Positions 7,870-17,257 are shown, counted from the stretch's first letter. The stretch is 64,000 nt of DNA from Streptomyces sp. PCS3-D2 (GCF_000612545.2 NZ_CP097800.1:3221001-3285000), one strand, 5' to 3'. Notes: generated by a model not told the origin, from the letters alone. Numbers and translations are program-made.

Positions 7870-8339
7870 GCGACCTCCCTCCGGAACCGTTCGAGGTCGG
7901 CGAGCAGGTCCGGCGCCCGCAGCGCACCGAGGTCCAGCGTCCGGGCGGCGGGGCCGTCCGGCTCGCCCTCGGGCGGGGTGACGTGCGCGGTGACCGCCCA
8001 GTCGGCGCCGGCGGGCCGGGCGTCCAGGCGCAGGAAGTTGCCGGCCTCGACCGTGAAGGGCTCGGCCGCCGCCAGGGCCTGCTGCAACCGCTCCGCGAAG
8101 GCGTCGGCCTCGGTGTCCCGGGCGCCGGGCAGTTCGAAGCCGTCGCCGTCGCCGTCCGCGTCGTACATCAGCGTCCAGACGTCGCCGGGCCCGGCGAACT
8201 CCTCCGGGCTCACGCCCGCGTCCCGGGCCGCGGCGATCACGCCGGGCTGGGTCGGGTCGATCTTCGGGCGCGCCAGGACGACGTACGCCTCCGCGGTGCC
8301 GAGGTGCAGTTCCGGGCCGTCCACGGGGATCGGACTCAC
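7866..8339 (-). CDS. unknown 157-aa protein between mqnL and mqnP
   Basis: An acidic soluble protein with no signal peptide or membrane segment and no family I recognise. It overlaps mqnL by 4 nt at its start and mqnP by 4 nt at its end. It is therefore translated from the middle of a three-gene coupled operon. The sequence mixes strand-forming segments (AYVVLARPK, DVWTLMYDADGDGDGFELP, FTVEAGNFLRLDAR) with an Asp-rich stretch that could bind a cation. Its place suggests a role in menaquinone assembly or in aiding one of the flanking enzymes, but this is inference from context only. Confidence 0.75.
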   Translation of the reverse strand: MSPIPVDGPELHLGTAEAYVVLARPKIDPTQPGVIAAARDAGVSPEEFAGPGDVWTLMYDADGDGDGFELPGARDTEADAFAERLQQALAAAEPFTVEAGNFLRLDARPAGADWAVTAHVTPPEGEPDGPAARTLDLGALRAPDLLADLERFRREVA

Positions 8340-9793
8340 AGGCCGTACTCCTTCCAGCGGCGGTCCACCAGGGCCGCCGTCGCCGGGTCGGACTCCACCA
8401 TGTCGGGCCAGCCGCCGTCGCGCGTGTAGCCCTCCTCGGGCAGCTTCTTGGTGGCGTCGATGCCCGCCTTGCCGCCCCAGAACTGCTGGTAGGAGGCGTG
8501 GTCAAGATGGTCCACCGGTCCCTCGACCACGGTGAGGTCGCGGGAGTAGTCCGTGTTGCCGAGGGCCCGCCAGGACACCTCGTGCAGGTCGTGGACGTCG
8601 CAGTCCTTGTCCACCACGATGATCAGCTTGGTCAGCGACATCATGTGGGCGCCCCAAATGGCGTGCATGACCTTCTGCGCGTGCTTGGGGTACTTCTTGT
8701 CGATCGAGACGATCGCACAGTTGTGGAAGCCGCCCGACTCGGGCAGGTGGTAGTCCACGATGTCCGGGATGATGATCTTCAGCAGGGGCAGGAAGAACCG
8801 CTCCGTCGCACGGCCGAGCGGGCCGTCCTCGGTCGGCGGGCGGCCCACCACGATCGACTGGAGCAGCGGCCGCTTGCGCATCGTGATGCAGTCGATCTTC
8901 AGGGCCGGGAAGGGCTCCTGCGGGGTGTAGAAGCCGGTGTGGTCGCCGAAGGGGCCCTCCGGGAGCATCTCGCCGGGCTCCAACCAGCCCTCGACGACGA
9001 CCTCGGCGTTGGCCGGGACCTGGAGCGGGACGGTCTTGCAGTCGACCATCTCGATCCGCTTGCCGGCGACGAAGCCGGCGAAGAGGTACTCGTCGATGTC
9101 GCCCGGCAGCGGCGCGGTGGACGCGTAGGTGACGGCGGGCGGGCAGCCGAAGGCGATCGCGACCGGCAGCCGCTCGCCCTTGGCCGCGGCGACGGCGTAG
9201 TGGTTGCGGCTGTCCTTGTGGATCTGCCAGTGCATGCCGATGGTGCGCTTGTCGTGGCGCTGGAGTCGGTAGAGGCCGAGGTTGCGCACGCCCGTCTCGG
9301 GGTGCTTGGTGTGCGTCAGGCCGAGGTTGAAGAAGGAGCCGCCGTCCTTGGGCCAGGTGAAGAGGGCGGGCAGCAGGTCCAGGTCGACGTCGTCACCGGT
9401 GAGGACGACCTCCTGGACGGGTGCGGAGTCGCCCTTCACCTTCTTCGGCGGGACGTGGACCATCGAGCCGAGCTTGCCGAAGGCCTCGCGCACCCCGATG
9501 AAGCCCTGCGGCAGCTCCGGCTTCAGCAGGCCGCCGATCTTCTCGCTGATCTCGCCGTACGACTTCAGGCCGAGGGCCTTCAGGAGGCGGCGGTCGGTCC
9601 CGAAGACGTTCATGGCCAGCGGCATGGCCGAGCCCTTGACGTTCTCGAAGAGCAGCGCGGGACCGCCCGCCTTGTTCACTCTGTCGACGATCTCCCCGAC
9701 CTCCAGGTACGGGTCGACTTCGGCCTTGATGCGCTTGAGGTCGCCCTCTCGCTCCAGAGCCCGGAGCAGCGAGCGGAGATCGTCGTAAGCCAT
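8336..9793 (-). CDS. mqnL: menaquinone biosynthesis decarboxylase MqnL (UbiD family)
   Basis: A prenyl-FMN-dependent decarboxylase that removes the ring carboxylate after prenylation in the futalosine pathway. At 485 aa it has normal UbiD length. The conserved core GPFGDHTGFYTP and the segment RPPTEDGPLGRATERFFLPLL are evident; the latter carries Glu, Arg and Asp of the UbiD active site. NNCAIVSI-like metal/cofactor contacts are present (FHNCAIVSIDKKY). It opens a 4-nt-overlapped operon with the 157-aa gene and mqnP. It needs the cofactor made by the UbiX-like enzyme at 5.4-6.1 kb. Confidence 0.93.
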   Translation of the reverse strand: MAYDDLRSLLRALEREGDLKRIKAEVDPYLEVGEIVDRVNKAGGPALLFENVKGSAMPLAMNVFGTDRRLLKALGLKSYGEISEKIGGLLKPELPQGFIGVREAFGKLGSMVHVPPKKVKGDSAPVQEVVLTGDDVDLDLLPALFTWPKDGGSFFNLGLTHTKHPETGVRNLGLYRLQRHDKRTIGMHWQIHKDSRNHYAVAAAKGERLPVAIAFGCPPAVTYASTAPLPGDIDEYLFAGFVAGKRIEMVDCKTVPLQVPANAEVVVEGWLEPGEMLPEGPFGDHTGFYTPQEPFPALKIDCITMRKRPLLQSIVVGRPPTEDGPLGRATERFFLPLLKIIIPDIVDYHLPESGGFHNCAIVSIDKKYPKHAQKVMHAIWGAHMMSLTKLIIVVDKDCDVHDLHEVSWRALGNTDYSRDLTVVEGPVDHLDHASYQQFWGGKAGIDATKKLPEEGYTRDGGWPDMVESDPATAALVDRRWKEYGL

Positions 9794-9883
9794 AGGGGTC
9801 AGTATCCGTCACCAACTACGCTGGGAGCGTCACCGGGGCCCCTTGCGGGTCCGTCGCCACTGCCCGGGAGTCGGTCCCACACC

Positions 9884-10234
9884 GTGCTGCGCTACCTGCC
9901 GTTCCTGCTGATCATCGCGCTGACCATCTACGCCTTCATCGACTGCCTGAACACGCCGGAGCAGGAGGTCAAGCACCTGCCCAAGCCGATGTGGGTGATC
10001 ATCATCCTGCTCTTCTCCATCGTGGGGCCGGTGGTGTGGCTGTTCGCGGGCAAGCAGCGGGTGGCCTCCGGCGGCGTACGGGGCCCCCGGGGCGGCCGCA
10101 CCCAGTGGGTGGCTCCCGACGACAATCCGGAATTCCTGAAGTCCCTGCGCGAGGAGCAGGACGACAAGAACCGGGACAAGGACCGGGACAAGGACCGGGA
10201 CAAGGACAAGGACAACGGCAAGGACGCCGACTAG
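9884..10234 (+). CDS. PLDc_N-type membrane protein with charged tail
   Basis: A 116-aa protein starting at GTG 9884. It has two hydrophobic helices (LRYLPFLLIIALTIYAFIDC and MWVIIILLFSIVGPVVWLFAG) with a PKPMWVI linker, the pattern of the phospholipase D N-terminal (PLDc_N) module that often stands alone in Streptomyces. The C-terminus is a repetitive RDKD tail from a 12-bp tandem repeat. It is divergent from mqnL. In such small proteins the module has no catalytic HKD motif, so enzymatic activity is not expected. Function is unknown. Confidence 0.8.
   Translation: MLRYLPFLLIIALTIYAFIDCLNTPEQEVKHLPKPMWVIIILLFSIVGPVVWLFAGKQRVASGGVRGPRGGRTQWVAPDDNPEFLKSLREEQDDKNRDKDRDKDRDKDKDNGKDAD
10177..10212. 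repeat. 12-bp tandem repeat encoding KDRD
   Basis: The unit GACCGGGACAAG (or its AACCGGGACAAG variant) is repeated about three times in frame at the 3' end of the PLDc_N-like gene. It produces a strongly charged Lys/Asp/Arg tail. In-frame length change by slippage would alter only tail length. Confidence 0.7.
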
Positions 10235-10262
10235 GGCCGGCCGGGCTTCCGGCCGGAAGGCC

Positions 10263-10778
10263 TCAGGAGGCCTTGGGGACCCGGCTGAAGGACGCGTACG
10301 ACTCGCGCAGCCGAGCCCGGCGGGCGTCCGTCCAGGCGGACCAGTCCGTCGGGCGTCCGGCCAGCGCGGCGTCCAACAGCTCGAAGTGCTCGTGCCAGCC
10401 GGCCAGGCAGTCGAGGCGGTCCTCGTCGGAGCCGCCGCGCTCGTTCACGAACCGGACGACCGTCGAATCGGTGCCGACCGCCTCCAGGTGGAAGCGGATC
10501 CGGCCCTGCTCGCTCACCGTGTACTCGGCGACGCGCTCCACGTCCCAGGCGGTGACGTGTCCGCTCGCCACGGTGGGGGTGTTCAGCCAGCGCAGCGTGA
10601 CGGACCCGCCGAGCCGCCGCTCCAGCACGTCGGCCGCGGCCAGCCAACCGCGCAGCCCCTCGGGCGTGGTCAGGGCGTGCCAGAGGGCCTCGTAGGCGTA
10701 CGGGAGATGCAGCTCGAAGCGGAGCAGCCAGTGGTTCTCGCCGCGCCGTTCGCTGGTGGCATGGCTCACGAGGGACAT
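10263..10778 (-). CDS. SRPBCC (AHSA1/START-like) domain protein
   Basis: A 171-aa protein with an AHSA1-type helix-grip fold. The strand FELHLPYAYEALWHALTTPEGLRGWLAA contains the typical WxALTxPExLxxW pattern, followed by alternating strands and a C-terminal helix (WHEHFELLDAAL). Members bind hydrophobic ligands or act as chaperone regulators. No catalytic residues can be pointed to. It stands between the PLDc_N-like gene (convergent) and the cytochrome c block on the same strand. Specific function is unknown. Confidence 0.8.
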   Translation of the reverse strand: MSLVSHATSERRGENHWLLRFELHLPYAYEALWHALTTPEGLRGWLAAADVLERRLGGSVTLRWLNTPTVASGHVTAWDVERVAEYTVSEQGRIRFHLEAVGTDSTVVRFVNERGGSDEDRLDCLAGWHEHFELLDAALAGRPTDWSAWTDARRARLRESYASFSRVPKAS

Positions 10779-10803
10779 GCCACCAGCGTCTCACTCCCGC
10801 CGG

Positions 10804-11892
10804 TCAGACGCCCGCGTACGAGTGCTTGCCGCTGAGCAGGATGTTCACGCCGTAGTAGTTCCAGATCCAGCAGGCGAAGGCGAAGAGGGCCAGGTAGGCG
10901 GCCTTGCGGCCCTTCCAGCCGGCGGTGGCGCGGGCGTGCAGGTAGCAGGCGTACGCCACCCAGGTCACGAAGGACCAGACCTCCTTGGGGTCCCAGCCCC
11001 AGTAGCGGCCCCAGGCGTCGCCCGCCCAGATCGCGCCCGCGATGATCGTGAAGGTCCACAGCGGGAAGACGGCCGCGTTGATGCGGTACGAGAACTTGTC
11101 CAGCGAGGCCGCCGAGGGCAGGCGCTCCAGGACGGAGGAGGTGATCCTGCCGGGCTTGCCGCCGCCGGCGAGCTTGGCCTCGTAGGAGTCCCGGAAGAGG
11201 TAGAGGACCGCGCCGGCCGCACCGAGGTAGAAGACGGCGCCGCAGAAGATGGCGGTGGAGACGTGGATCCACAGCCAGTACGAGTGCAGGGCCGGAACCA
11301 GCTGGTCGCTGTCGGTGTAGAGCCAGGTGACCGCGATGCCGAGGTCCAGCAGGACGGTGGTGACCAGGATCAGGCCGAGCCAGCGGACGTTCTTCTTGAG
11401 GGCGAGCAGCACCAGGTACGTGCCGACGGCCACCGTGGAGAAGGTGATCGAGAACTCGTACATGTTGCCCCAGGGGGCCCGCTCGACCGACATCGCGCGG
11501 GTGACCACTCCGGCCGCCTCGACGAGGAAGGCGAGCGCGGTGAGCGAGACCGCGATCCGCCCGTACAGGTCGCCCTGCACGGTGCCGCCGGCGGCACCGG
11601 GGCCGTCCGGGACGTCCCGGGTTCCGGCGCCGGAGCGGGTGGTGACCCGGGGCCGGTCCAGTACGGCCGTGGCGCCGCCCTTGCCGCGCACCTGCACGGC
11701 CGGGGCAGCCGACGCGGCCGCGGTGGAGCCGGTGAGCGCCGCGGCCGTGCGGGCCACCTTGCTGCGGCTACCGAAGGTCCACTCGGCGATGTGCGCGAAG
11801 AAGGCGAGCGTGTAGACCGCCATCGACGAATAGACCAGGTAGTTGCTGATCTCAGCCAGATTCTCGTTGGCTGCGGCTGCGAGCGGCGTCAT
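10804..11892 (-). CDS. ccsB: c-type cytochrome biogenesis protein CcsB (ResC-like)
   Basis: Part of the system II heme handling complex that exports heme and ligates it to apocytochrome c outside the membrane. The 362-aa protein carries the tryptophan-rich WWD heme-binding motif (WGRYWGWDPKEVWSFVTW) near the C-terminus with flanking His-containing helices. An actinobacterial Ala/Pro-rich insertion lies between helix 1 and the conserved core. Its ATG overlaps the resB stop by 4 nt, so the two subunits are coupled. The order tlpA-like, ccdA, resB, ccsB on one strand is a complete system II cassette. Confidence 0.93.
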   Translation of the reverse strand: MTPLAAAANENLAEISNYLVYSSMAVYTLAFFAHIAEWTFGSRSKVARTAAALTGSTAAASAAPAVQVRGKGGATAVLDRPRVTTRSGAGTRDVPDGPGAAGGTVQGDLYGRIAVSLTALAFLVEAAGVVTRAMSVERAPWGNMYEFSITFSTVAVGTYLVLLALKKNVRWLGLILVTTVLLDLGIAVTWLYTDSDQLVPALHSYWLWIHVSTAIFCGAVFYLGAAGAVLYLFRDSYEAKLAGGGKPGRITSSVLERLPSAASLDKFSYRINAAVFPLWTFTIIAGAIWAGDAWGRYWGWDPKEVWSFVTWVAYACYLHARATAGWKGRKAAYLALFAFACWIWNYYGVNILLSGKHSYAGV

Positions 11893-13592
11893 CCGCGCTC
11901 TCCTTCAGGGGATTCTTCGACAGGTTCGGCGGGCGTCGCGGTCGGCGCCTGCTCGTGCAGCGTGGCGGCGAGGTCCGCCAGTTCCTCCGGGAGTCTGGCG
12001 GACTCGCTGCGGCCGAGGCCCGCCATCTCCACGACGGTCACGCCGTCCTTGCCCGCCACGGCGCGCACCCAGATCCGGCGGCGCTGGATGAACAGCGACC
12101 CGGCCAGGCCCGCGATGGCGGCGATCGCACCCGCGAGGGCGAGGCCGCTGCCGGGCTGCTGGGTGACGGAGAAGGTGGCCCACCGCTCGATGCCCTCGAA
12201 CGTCACGGTGCCCGCGCCGTTCGGCAGGGTCATCGTGTCGCCGGGCGCCAGCTTCTGCTTGAACTGCCCGCCCGAGGCGTCCTTGAACATCTCCATCTTG
12301 GAGGTGTCGAGTCGGTAGACGTTCTGCGGCAGACCCGAGTCCACGCCGAGGCTTCCGTGCCAGGCGTTGAGCATGAGCTGCGGGTTCAGCAGGGCGGGGA
12401 ACTGCGAGAACATCGTTCCCATGCCCTCGCCGGCGAAGGTCGGCACGAAGACGGCGTTGAAGCCGAGCTGCTCCTGCTTGCCGTCCTTGTCCTTGTAGCC
12501 GTCGGTGACCTTGACGGCCCCGGTGGAGGTGAGGTTGCCGTCCTGCGGGAGCACCGGGACGGCGTCCTTGTAGATCACCTTCCCGGTGGGGTCGGTGACC
12601 GAGATGATCGGCGCATAGCCGTGGCCGAGCAGGTAGACCTTGGACCCGTCGATCTCCAGGGGCTTGTTGACCTGGATCTCGCGCTTCCGCGGCGTGCCGT
12701 GGGCGCCCTCGCTGAGGGTGACGTACGCCGTGAAGTCGCGCGGGGTGCCGCGCTGCGGGCCGGACATCTCGTAGGTGGCGTCGAAGCGGTCCAGGGTGAA
12801 GCTGAACGGCGGCAGGTCGTCCGGGTGGAAGAGCGTGCCGGGCTTGAAGTCGTCGTACTGGGTGAGCGTGTTCGAGAAGCCGGTGCCGCGCAGGACCAGC
12901 TTGCCGCCCTCCGACTTGAAGTACTGGCCCCAGGCGAAGGCGACGAGCATCACGATCAGCGCGACGTGGAAGATGAGGTTTCCGGCCTCGCGGAGGTAGC
13001 CCTTCTCCGCGGCGATGTGCCCGGTGCCCGCCTCGGTGCGGAAGCGCTTCGCGCCGAGCAGCGTCCTCGCGTACGAGAGGACCTCGTCGGGGGTGCTGTC
13101 GGTGCGCCAGGTGGTGTGGGCGGGCAGCCGGTCGAGCCTCCTGGGGGCGGCCGGCGGTCGGCCGCGGAGCTGGCCGACGAACTGCCAGGCGCGCGGGACG
13201 ATGCAGCCGATCAACGAGATGAACAGCAGCAGGTAGATCGCGGAGAACCACACGGAGCTGTAGACGTCGAAGAGCTGGAGCGCCTCGGCGACTCCGACGT
13301 AGGACGGGTTGTCCCGCTTCCACTCGGCGACCTTCAGCGCGTCGACGTTGGTCTGCGGGACGAGGGAGCCCGGGATGGCGCCGAGTGACAGCAGGAAGAG
13401 CAGGATCAGCGCCACCCGCATGGAGGTGAGCTGCCGCCAGAACCACCGGGCCCAGCCGATCACTCCGATGCCGACCGGACCGCTGTCCTCGACGGGTGCG
13501 GTGGAGAGCTGGGAGCCGGCCTCCGCCTCGGAGGGGTCCCCCGGGGAGGGCTCGGGCGGCGTCCCGGTGGGCGTCTTGTCTGTCGTACTCAT
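11889..13592 (-). CDS. resB: cytochrome c biogenesis protein ResB (Ccs1)
   Basis: The partner of CcsB in the heme-export/cytochrome c synthetase complex. The 567-aa protein has an acidic N-terminal cytosolic tail and three early helices (WFWRQLTSMRVALILLFLLSLGAIPGS, SAIYLLLFISLIGCIVPRAW, LIFHVALIVMLVAFAWG). It then has a large extracytoplasmic domain with the ResB pattern FxLDRFDATY, and a last helix near residues 487-508. Length and topology match Ccs1/ResB of actinobacteria. It overlaps ccsB by 4 nt and is 13 nt from ccdA. Confidence 0.93.
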   Translation of the reverse strand: MSTTDKTPTGTPPEPSPGDPSEAEAGSQLSTAPVEDSGPVGIGVIGWARWFWRQLTSMRVALILLFLLSLGAIPGSLVPQTNVDALKVAEWKRDNPSYVGVAEALQLFDVYSSVWFSAIYLLLFISLIGCIVPRAWQFVGQLRGRPPAAPRRLDRLPAHTTWRTDSTPDEVLSYARTLLGAKRFRTEAGTGHIAAEKGYLREAGNLIFHVALIVMLVAFAWGQYFKSEGGKLVLRGTGFSNTLTQYDDFKPGTLFHPDDLPPFSFTLDRFDATYEMSGPQRGTPRDFTAYVTLSEGAHGTPRKREIQVNKPLEIDGSKVYLLGHGYAPIISVTDPTGKVIYKDAVPVLPQDGNLTSTGAVKVTDGYKDKDGKQEQLGFNAVFVPTFAGEGMGTMFSQFPALLNPQLMLNAWHGSLGVDSGLPQNVYRLDTSKMEMFKDASGGQFKQKLAPGDTMTLPNGAGTVTFEGIERWATFSVTQQPGSGLALAGAIAAIAGLAGSLFIQRRRIWVRAVAGKDGVTVVEMAGLGRSESARLPEELADLAATLHEQAPTATPAEPVEESPEGERG

Positions 13593-13605
13593 GTCCGTCG
13601 GTTCC

Positions 13606-14379
13606 TCAGATCCCCACCGTGAAGCTTTGGGTCCAGCTCTGCATGTCGGTGACGATGCTGTCCCACCAACCTGTGACGAGCAGCAGGCCGGTGAGGATCA
13701 GCATGCCGCCGCCGATGCGCATCACCCATGCATAGTGCTGCTTCACCCAGCCGAATGCACCGAGCGCCTTGCGGAAGGCGATCGCGGCGAGGACGAAGGG
13801 CAAGCCCAGGCCCAGGCAGTAGACGACGGTGAGCAGCGCGCCGCGGCCGGCGCTCGCCTGGTCGAGGGAGAGCGTGCTGACGGCCGCGAGGGTCGGGCCC
13901 ATGCAGGGGGTCCAGCCGACTCCGAAGAGCACGCCGAGCAGCGGCGCGCCGAGCAGTCCCGCCGTGGGCCTGCGGTGGAAGCGGAACTCCCGCATGGTCA
14001 GGCCGGGGATCGCTCCCATGAAGAAGAGGCCCATGAGGATCACCACGCCGCCCAGGACGCGGGAGATGATCTCGTTGTTCTCCCGCAGGGTCTGGCCGAA
14101 GTAGCCGAAGAGCGCGCCGGTGGAGACGAAGACCGCGGTGAAGCCGGCGATGAACAGGAGCGCGCCCGCCAGCATCCGCCCGCGGCGGGCCTCGGCGAGG
14201 TCCGCTCCGCTCACGCCGGTCACGTAGGAGAGGTAACCGGGTACCAGCGGCAGGACGCACGGCGAGAAGAAGGAGACGAGCCCCGCAAGGAGCGCGATCG
14301 GCAGCGCCAGCAGCAGTGCGCCGTTCAGGACCGTCTCGTTCACACCCGTGGCCTCGGCGGCGAGGACGTACTCGACCAC
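13606..14379 (-). CDS. ccdA: thiol-disulfide transport protein CcdA
   Basis: Carries reducing equivalents from cytoplasmic thioredoxin across the membrane to extracytoplasmic thioredoxin-like proteins, keeping apocytochrome CxxCH thiols reduced. The 257-aa protein has six hydrophobic segments and the two redox cysteines in the family contexts [16 protein letters not shown] and [13 protein letters not shown]. The next gene upstream, a TlpA-like lipoprotein 4 nt away, is the obvious electron acceptor. Normal length and no defects seen. Confidence 0.94.
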   Translation of the reverse strand: MVEYVLAAEATGVNETVLNGALLLALPIALLAGLVSFFSPCVLPLVPGYLSYVTGVSGADLAEARRGRMLAGALLFIAGFTAVFVSTGALFGYFGQTLRENNEIISRVLGGVVILMGLFFMGAIPGLTMREFRFHRRPTAGLLGAPLLGVLFGVGWTPCMGPTLAAVSTLSLDQASAGRGALLTVVYCLGLGLPFVLAAIAFRKALGAFGWVKQHYAWVMRIGGGMLILTGLLLVTGWWDSIVTDMQSWTQSFTVGI

Positions 14380-14383
14380 GGGG

Positions 14384-15010
14384 TCACCCCTCCGCGAGGA
14401 CGGGGTCGATCATTGAGCGCAGCTGCTCCTCGCTGAGGGGGGCCAGGGTGCGCGCGGCGATCCTGCCCTCCTTGTCCAGGACGAGCGTGGACGGGATGGC
14501 GTTCGGGCTGAGGCTGCCCTTGGGGAAGCGGAGCAGCAGCTTGCCGTCGGGGTCGTAGAGGCTCGGGTAGGGGACCTTGAAGGTCTCCTCGAACGCGGCG
14601 GCGTTCTGCTTGCTGTTGTCGCGGACGTTGATGCCCACGAAGACGGCGTCCTTGCCGGCGTCGGCGAGCTCCTTGGAGACCTTCGCGAAGGACGGGGCCT
14701 CGGCGCGGCAGGGCGGGCACCAGGAGCCCCACACGTTGAGGACGACGACCTTGCCCTTGAGGGCGGTGGTGTCGAGGGTCTTGCCGTCGACGGTCTCGCC
14801 GTCGAGCTTGGGGGCCTCGGTGCGCTCGCCCTTGGCCGCGGTGGAGATGCCGCTCTCGCCCGTGACGTAGTTGCCGCCGCTGCCGGTCGGCTTGCCGCTG
14901 TCCGTACCGCTGCACGCCGTGAGGGCGAGGGCGCCGGTGAGGGTCACTGCGGTCAGCAGGAGGGCGCGGCCGCCGGGTGAGCGGCGTCGGGGGGCGCGGC
15001 TAAGGCTCAT
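14384..15010 (-). CDS. TlpA/ResA-like thioredoxin-fold lipoprotein
   Basis: An extracytoplasmic thiol reductase for apocytochrome c maturation. The 208-aa protein starts with a lipoprotein signal (basic residues, hydrophobic core, lipobox LTAC at about residue 33). A flexible Ser/Gly linker and a thioredoxin fold follow with the active site WCPPC in [17 protein letters not shown]. The cis-Pro loop is at IPSTLVLD. It is first in the cytochrome c cassette, so it most likely receives electrons from CcdA and passes them to apocytochromes, like ResA. Confidence 0.92.
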   Translation of the reverse strand: MSLSRAPRRRSPGGRALLLTAVTLTGALALTACSGTDSGKPTGSGGNYVTGESGISTAAKGERTEAPKLDGETVDGKTLDTTALKGKVVVLNVWGSWCPPCRAEAPSFAKVSKELADAGKDAVFVGINVRDNSKQNAAAFEETFKVPYPSLYDPDGKLLLRFPKGSLSPNAIPSTLVLDKEGRIAARTLAPLSEEQLRSMIDPVLAEG

Positions 15011-15088
15011 GTGAAAAGTTTCGCATGAGCAATTCGCGGATCCTCCGCACCCCCCGGCCGGTTGTCAATGCCCTGGTCAGGTGGTGGT

Positions 15089-16324
15089 TCAGGCGGCGGC
15101 GAGGTACGCGTTCCAGCCGCCGGCGGGTGACTGGCCGGGGCCGAGGGCGCGCAGCCGGTCGAGCACCTTGGGGTCCTGGACCTCCAGCCAGTCGGTGAAC
15201 TGCCTGAAAGACACGAGCCGTACATCCCTTTTGTCCGCCATGCCCTTGAGTGCTTCCTCGACGGCGTCCATATAGATGCCGCCGTTCCACTCCTCGAAGT
15301 GGTTGCCGATGAAGAGCGGGGCGCGGTTGGTCTCGTAGGCCCTGCGGAACCCGCCGAGATAGGTGGCGGTGGCCTGGGTGCGCCAGGCCGGGTAGTGGGC
15401 GGGCGCACCCCTCGTGGTGTTCTTCGACTGGTTGGCGAGGATGTTGTAGTCCATCGACAGCACCTCGAAGGAGTGCCCCGGGAAGGGCAGGGACTGCAGC
15501 GGCAGGTCCCAGATGCCGGACCGGCGCACGGGCCATACCTGGAGGCCGCCGGGCGAGCTGGCGTCGTAGCGCCAGCCCAGCTTCCGGGCGGTCGGCAGGA
15601 GGTTGTCCCGGCCCAGGAGGCAGGGGGTGCGGGCGCCGGTCAGTTCCTTGCGGTAGTCGAAGGGCAGCGGTTCCGCATCGGTGAACCCGGTGTTCGTGCG
15701 CCAGCTTGTGACGAAGGACACGGCCTGGTCGATCTCGCTCTGCCAGTCCTCCGGGGTCCAGCGGGCGACGGAGCCGGGCCCCCCGCAGAAGTGGCCGTTG
15801 AAGTGCGTGCCTATCTCGTGCCCGTCGAGCCATGCCTCGCGGACGTGGCCGAGGGTGGCACGGACGTTCTCGTCCTTCAGGTAGCCGATGTCGGACGCGC
15901 CGACGGGATTGTTCGGCGGCCGGTAGAGGTGCCGCTTCGACTCGGGCAGCAGGTAGATGCCGGAGAGGAAGAAGGTCATGGCCGCGCCGTGGTCCCTGGC
16001 GAGCTTCAGGAAGCGCGGGAAGAGACCGTTGCCGACCTCCCCCGCGCCGTCCCAGCTGAAGACGACGAACTGCGGCGGAGTCTCGCCCGGCTGGAGGGGC
16101 ACCGGCGGGTCGGGCTGGTGGGGCTGCGGTCCGGTGTCGGCCGTCGAACCGTCACCGATGGGCCTGGCGGGCGCCTTCCCACCGGGCCCCGGGTCCTTCG
16201 CGGGCCCGGGAGCGCCGGGACCGGACACGCCGGGCAGTCCGCAGCCGGCGACTCCCATCGCGGCCGCGGCGCCAAGTCCCAGTCCCAGCAGCCCCCTCCG
16301 ACTGACTCCCCTGATGTCGCGCAT
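15089..16324 (-). CDS. Tat-exported polysaccharide deacetylase family protein
   Basis: A 411-aa predicted lipoprotein. The N-terminus MRDIRGVSRRGLLGLGL is a Tat-type signal ending in a lipobox-like AGC (Cys28), then a Pro/Gly linker. The NodB-type carbohydrate esterase domain shows the first motif as VVFSWDGAGEVGNG. A metal-site motif HEIGTHFNGHFCGG carries the HxxxH histidines. It would remove acetyl groups from cell wall or other polysaccharides outside the cell. An in-frame ATG at 16381 is possible, but ATG 16324 puts the Tat motif at the N-terminus. It is 78 nt from the tlpA-like gene and probably independently expressed. Confidence 0.85.
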   Translation of the reverse strand: MRDIRGVSRRGLLGLGLGAAAAMGVAGCGLPGVSGPGAPGPAKDPGPGGKAPARPIGDGSTADTGPQPHQPDPPVPLQPGETPPQFVVFSWDGAGEVGNGLFPRFLKLARDHGAAMTFFLSGIYLLPESKRHLYRPPNNPVGASDIGYLKDENVRATLGHVREAWLDGHEIGTHFNGHFCGGPGSVARWTPEDWQSEIDQAVSFVTSWRTNTGFTDAEPLPFDYRKELTGARTPCLLGRDNLLPTARKLGWRYDASSPGGLQVWPVRRSGIWDLPLQSLPFPGHSFEVLSMDYNILANQSKNTTRGAPAHYPAWRTQATATYLGGFRRAYETNRAPLFIGNHFEEWNGGIYMDAVEEALKGMADKRDVRLVSFRQFTDWLEVQDPKVLDRLRALGPGQSPAGGWNAYLAAA

Positions 16325-16512
16325 GTCACCGTCCCCATCGTCGTCAACACGCCCCGACCGAAAGTCCATATAAGCGGACAAGCCGACCGGACATGTGTGC
16401 TGACACGGTGATTCCCGCGCATCTTGTATTTAATGAGACAGATCTGTAACGGCCCGTAACGGACCGTCGGACCCGGAGACGGGACCGTCCCGATCCGGTC
16501 TGGTCCGACCCG

Positions 16513-16554
16513 GTCCTGTCCCGTCCCGTCCTGTCCTGTCCTGTCCTGTCCTGC
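16513..16554. repeat. pentanucleotide microsatellite (CTGTC/CCGTC)
   Basis: About eight tandem pentamers of CTGTC or CCGTC type lie in the 234-nt gap between the deacetylase and phosphoglycerate-mutase-like genes, just after the stop of the latter on the minus strand. The gap also holds CCGTAACGG-type short dyads. No promoter was confidently placed. Confidence 0.7.
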
Positions 16555-16558
16555 CCGA

Positions 16559-17257
16559 TCAGGCTCCGAACGCCTTGGAAGCGCCCTTCACCGGCTTCGC
16601 CCCGGCCAGCAGGTGGGCCGGGACCAGGTCCCGGGCCGGCTCGCTGTAGCCCACCGACACCAGCTTGTCGCCCTGGAAGGTGAAGGACGTCAGGGACGCC
16701 AGGGTGCACTGGCGGCGGCGCGGGTCGTGCCACAGCCGGCGCTTCTCCGCGAAACTGCGCACGATCCAGATCGGCAGCTGGTGGCTGACCGCCACCGCCT
16801 CGTGGCCGCGGGCCGCGTCGCGCGCGGCCTCCAGCGCGCTCATCATCCGGACCACCTGCTCGACGTACGGCTCGCCCCAGGAGGGCTTGAACGGGTTCGT
16901 CAGGTGCTTCCAGTTGCCGGGCTTGCGCAGCGCGCCGTCGCCGACGCCGAAGGTCTTGCCCTCGAAGACGTTCTCCGCCTCCAGCAGCCGGGCGTCCGTC
17001 GCCAGGTCCAGGCCGTGGGCCTTCGCGATCGGCTCGGCCGTCTCCTGGGCCCGCTCCAGCGGCGAGGACACCACGTAGGCGATGTCCCGGCTCTTGAGGT
17101 GCTCGGCGACCCGGTCCGCCATCCGGCGGCCCAGCTCGGAGAGGTGATAGCCCTCGCGACGCCCGTACAGGACCCCGTCCGGGTTGTGCACCTCACCGTG
17201 GCGCACCAGGTGCACGACGGTGATGTCGGACGTCGCGTCGCGGCCGTCGGTGCTCAT
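16559..17257 (-). CDS. histidine phosphatase (phosphoglycerate mutase-like) family protein
   Basis: A 232-aa member of the histidine phosphatase superfamily with the N-terminal phospho-acceptor motif LVRHGE (His19), the LSELGRRMA segment and [14 protein letters not shown]. The second catalytic region [18 protein letters not shown] has the second His. It may dephosphorylate small metabolites; a glycolytic mutase role is less likely, because such stand-alone genes next to hemL usually are not. The ATG at 17257 overlaps the hemL stop by 4 nt, indicating coupled translation. The frame stays open further upstream only as an out-of-frame shadow of hemL. Confidence 0.88.
   Translation of the reverse strand: MSTDGRDATSDITVVHLVRHGEVHNPDGVLYGRREGYHLSELGRRMADRVAEHLKSRDIAYVVSSPLERAQETAEPIAKAHGLDLATDARLLEAENVFEGKTFGVGDGALRKPGNWKHLTNPFKPSWGEPYVEQVVRMMSALEAARDAARGHEAVAVSHQLPIWIVRSFAEKRRLWHDPRRRQCTLASLTSFTFQGDKLVSVGYSEPARDLVPAHLLAGAKPVKGASKAFGA

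Noticed and set aside
10165-10215. Direct 12-bp repeats considered as regulatory iterons
   Set aside because: They lie inside a coding region and translate to a charged tail; no replication gene is near.
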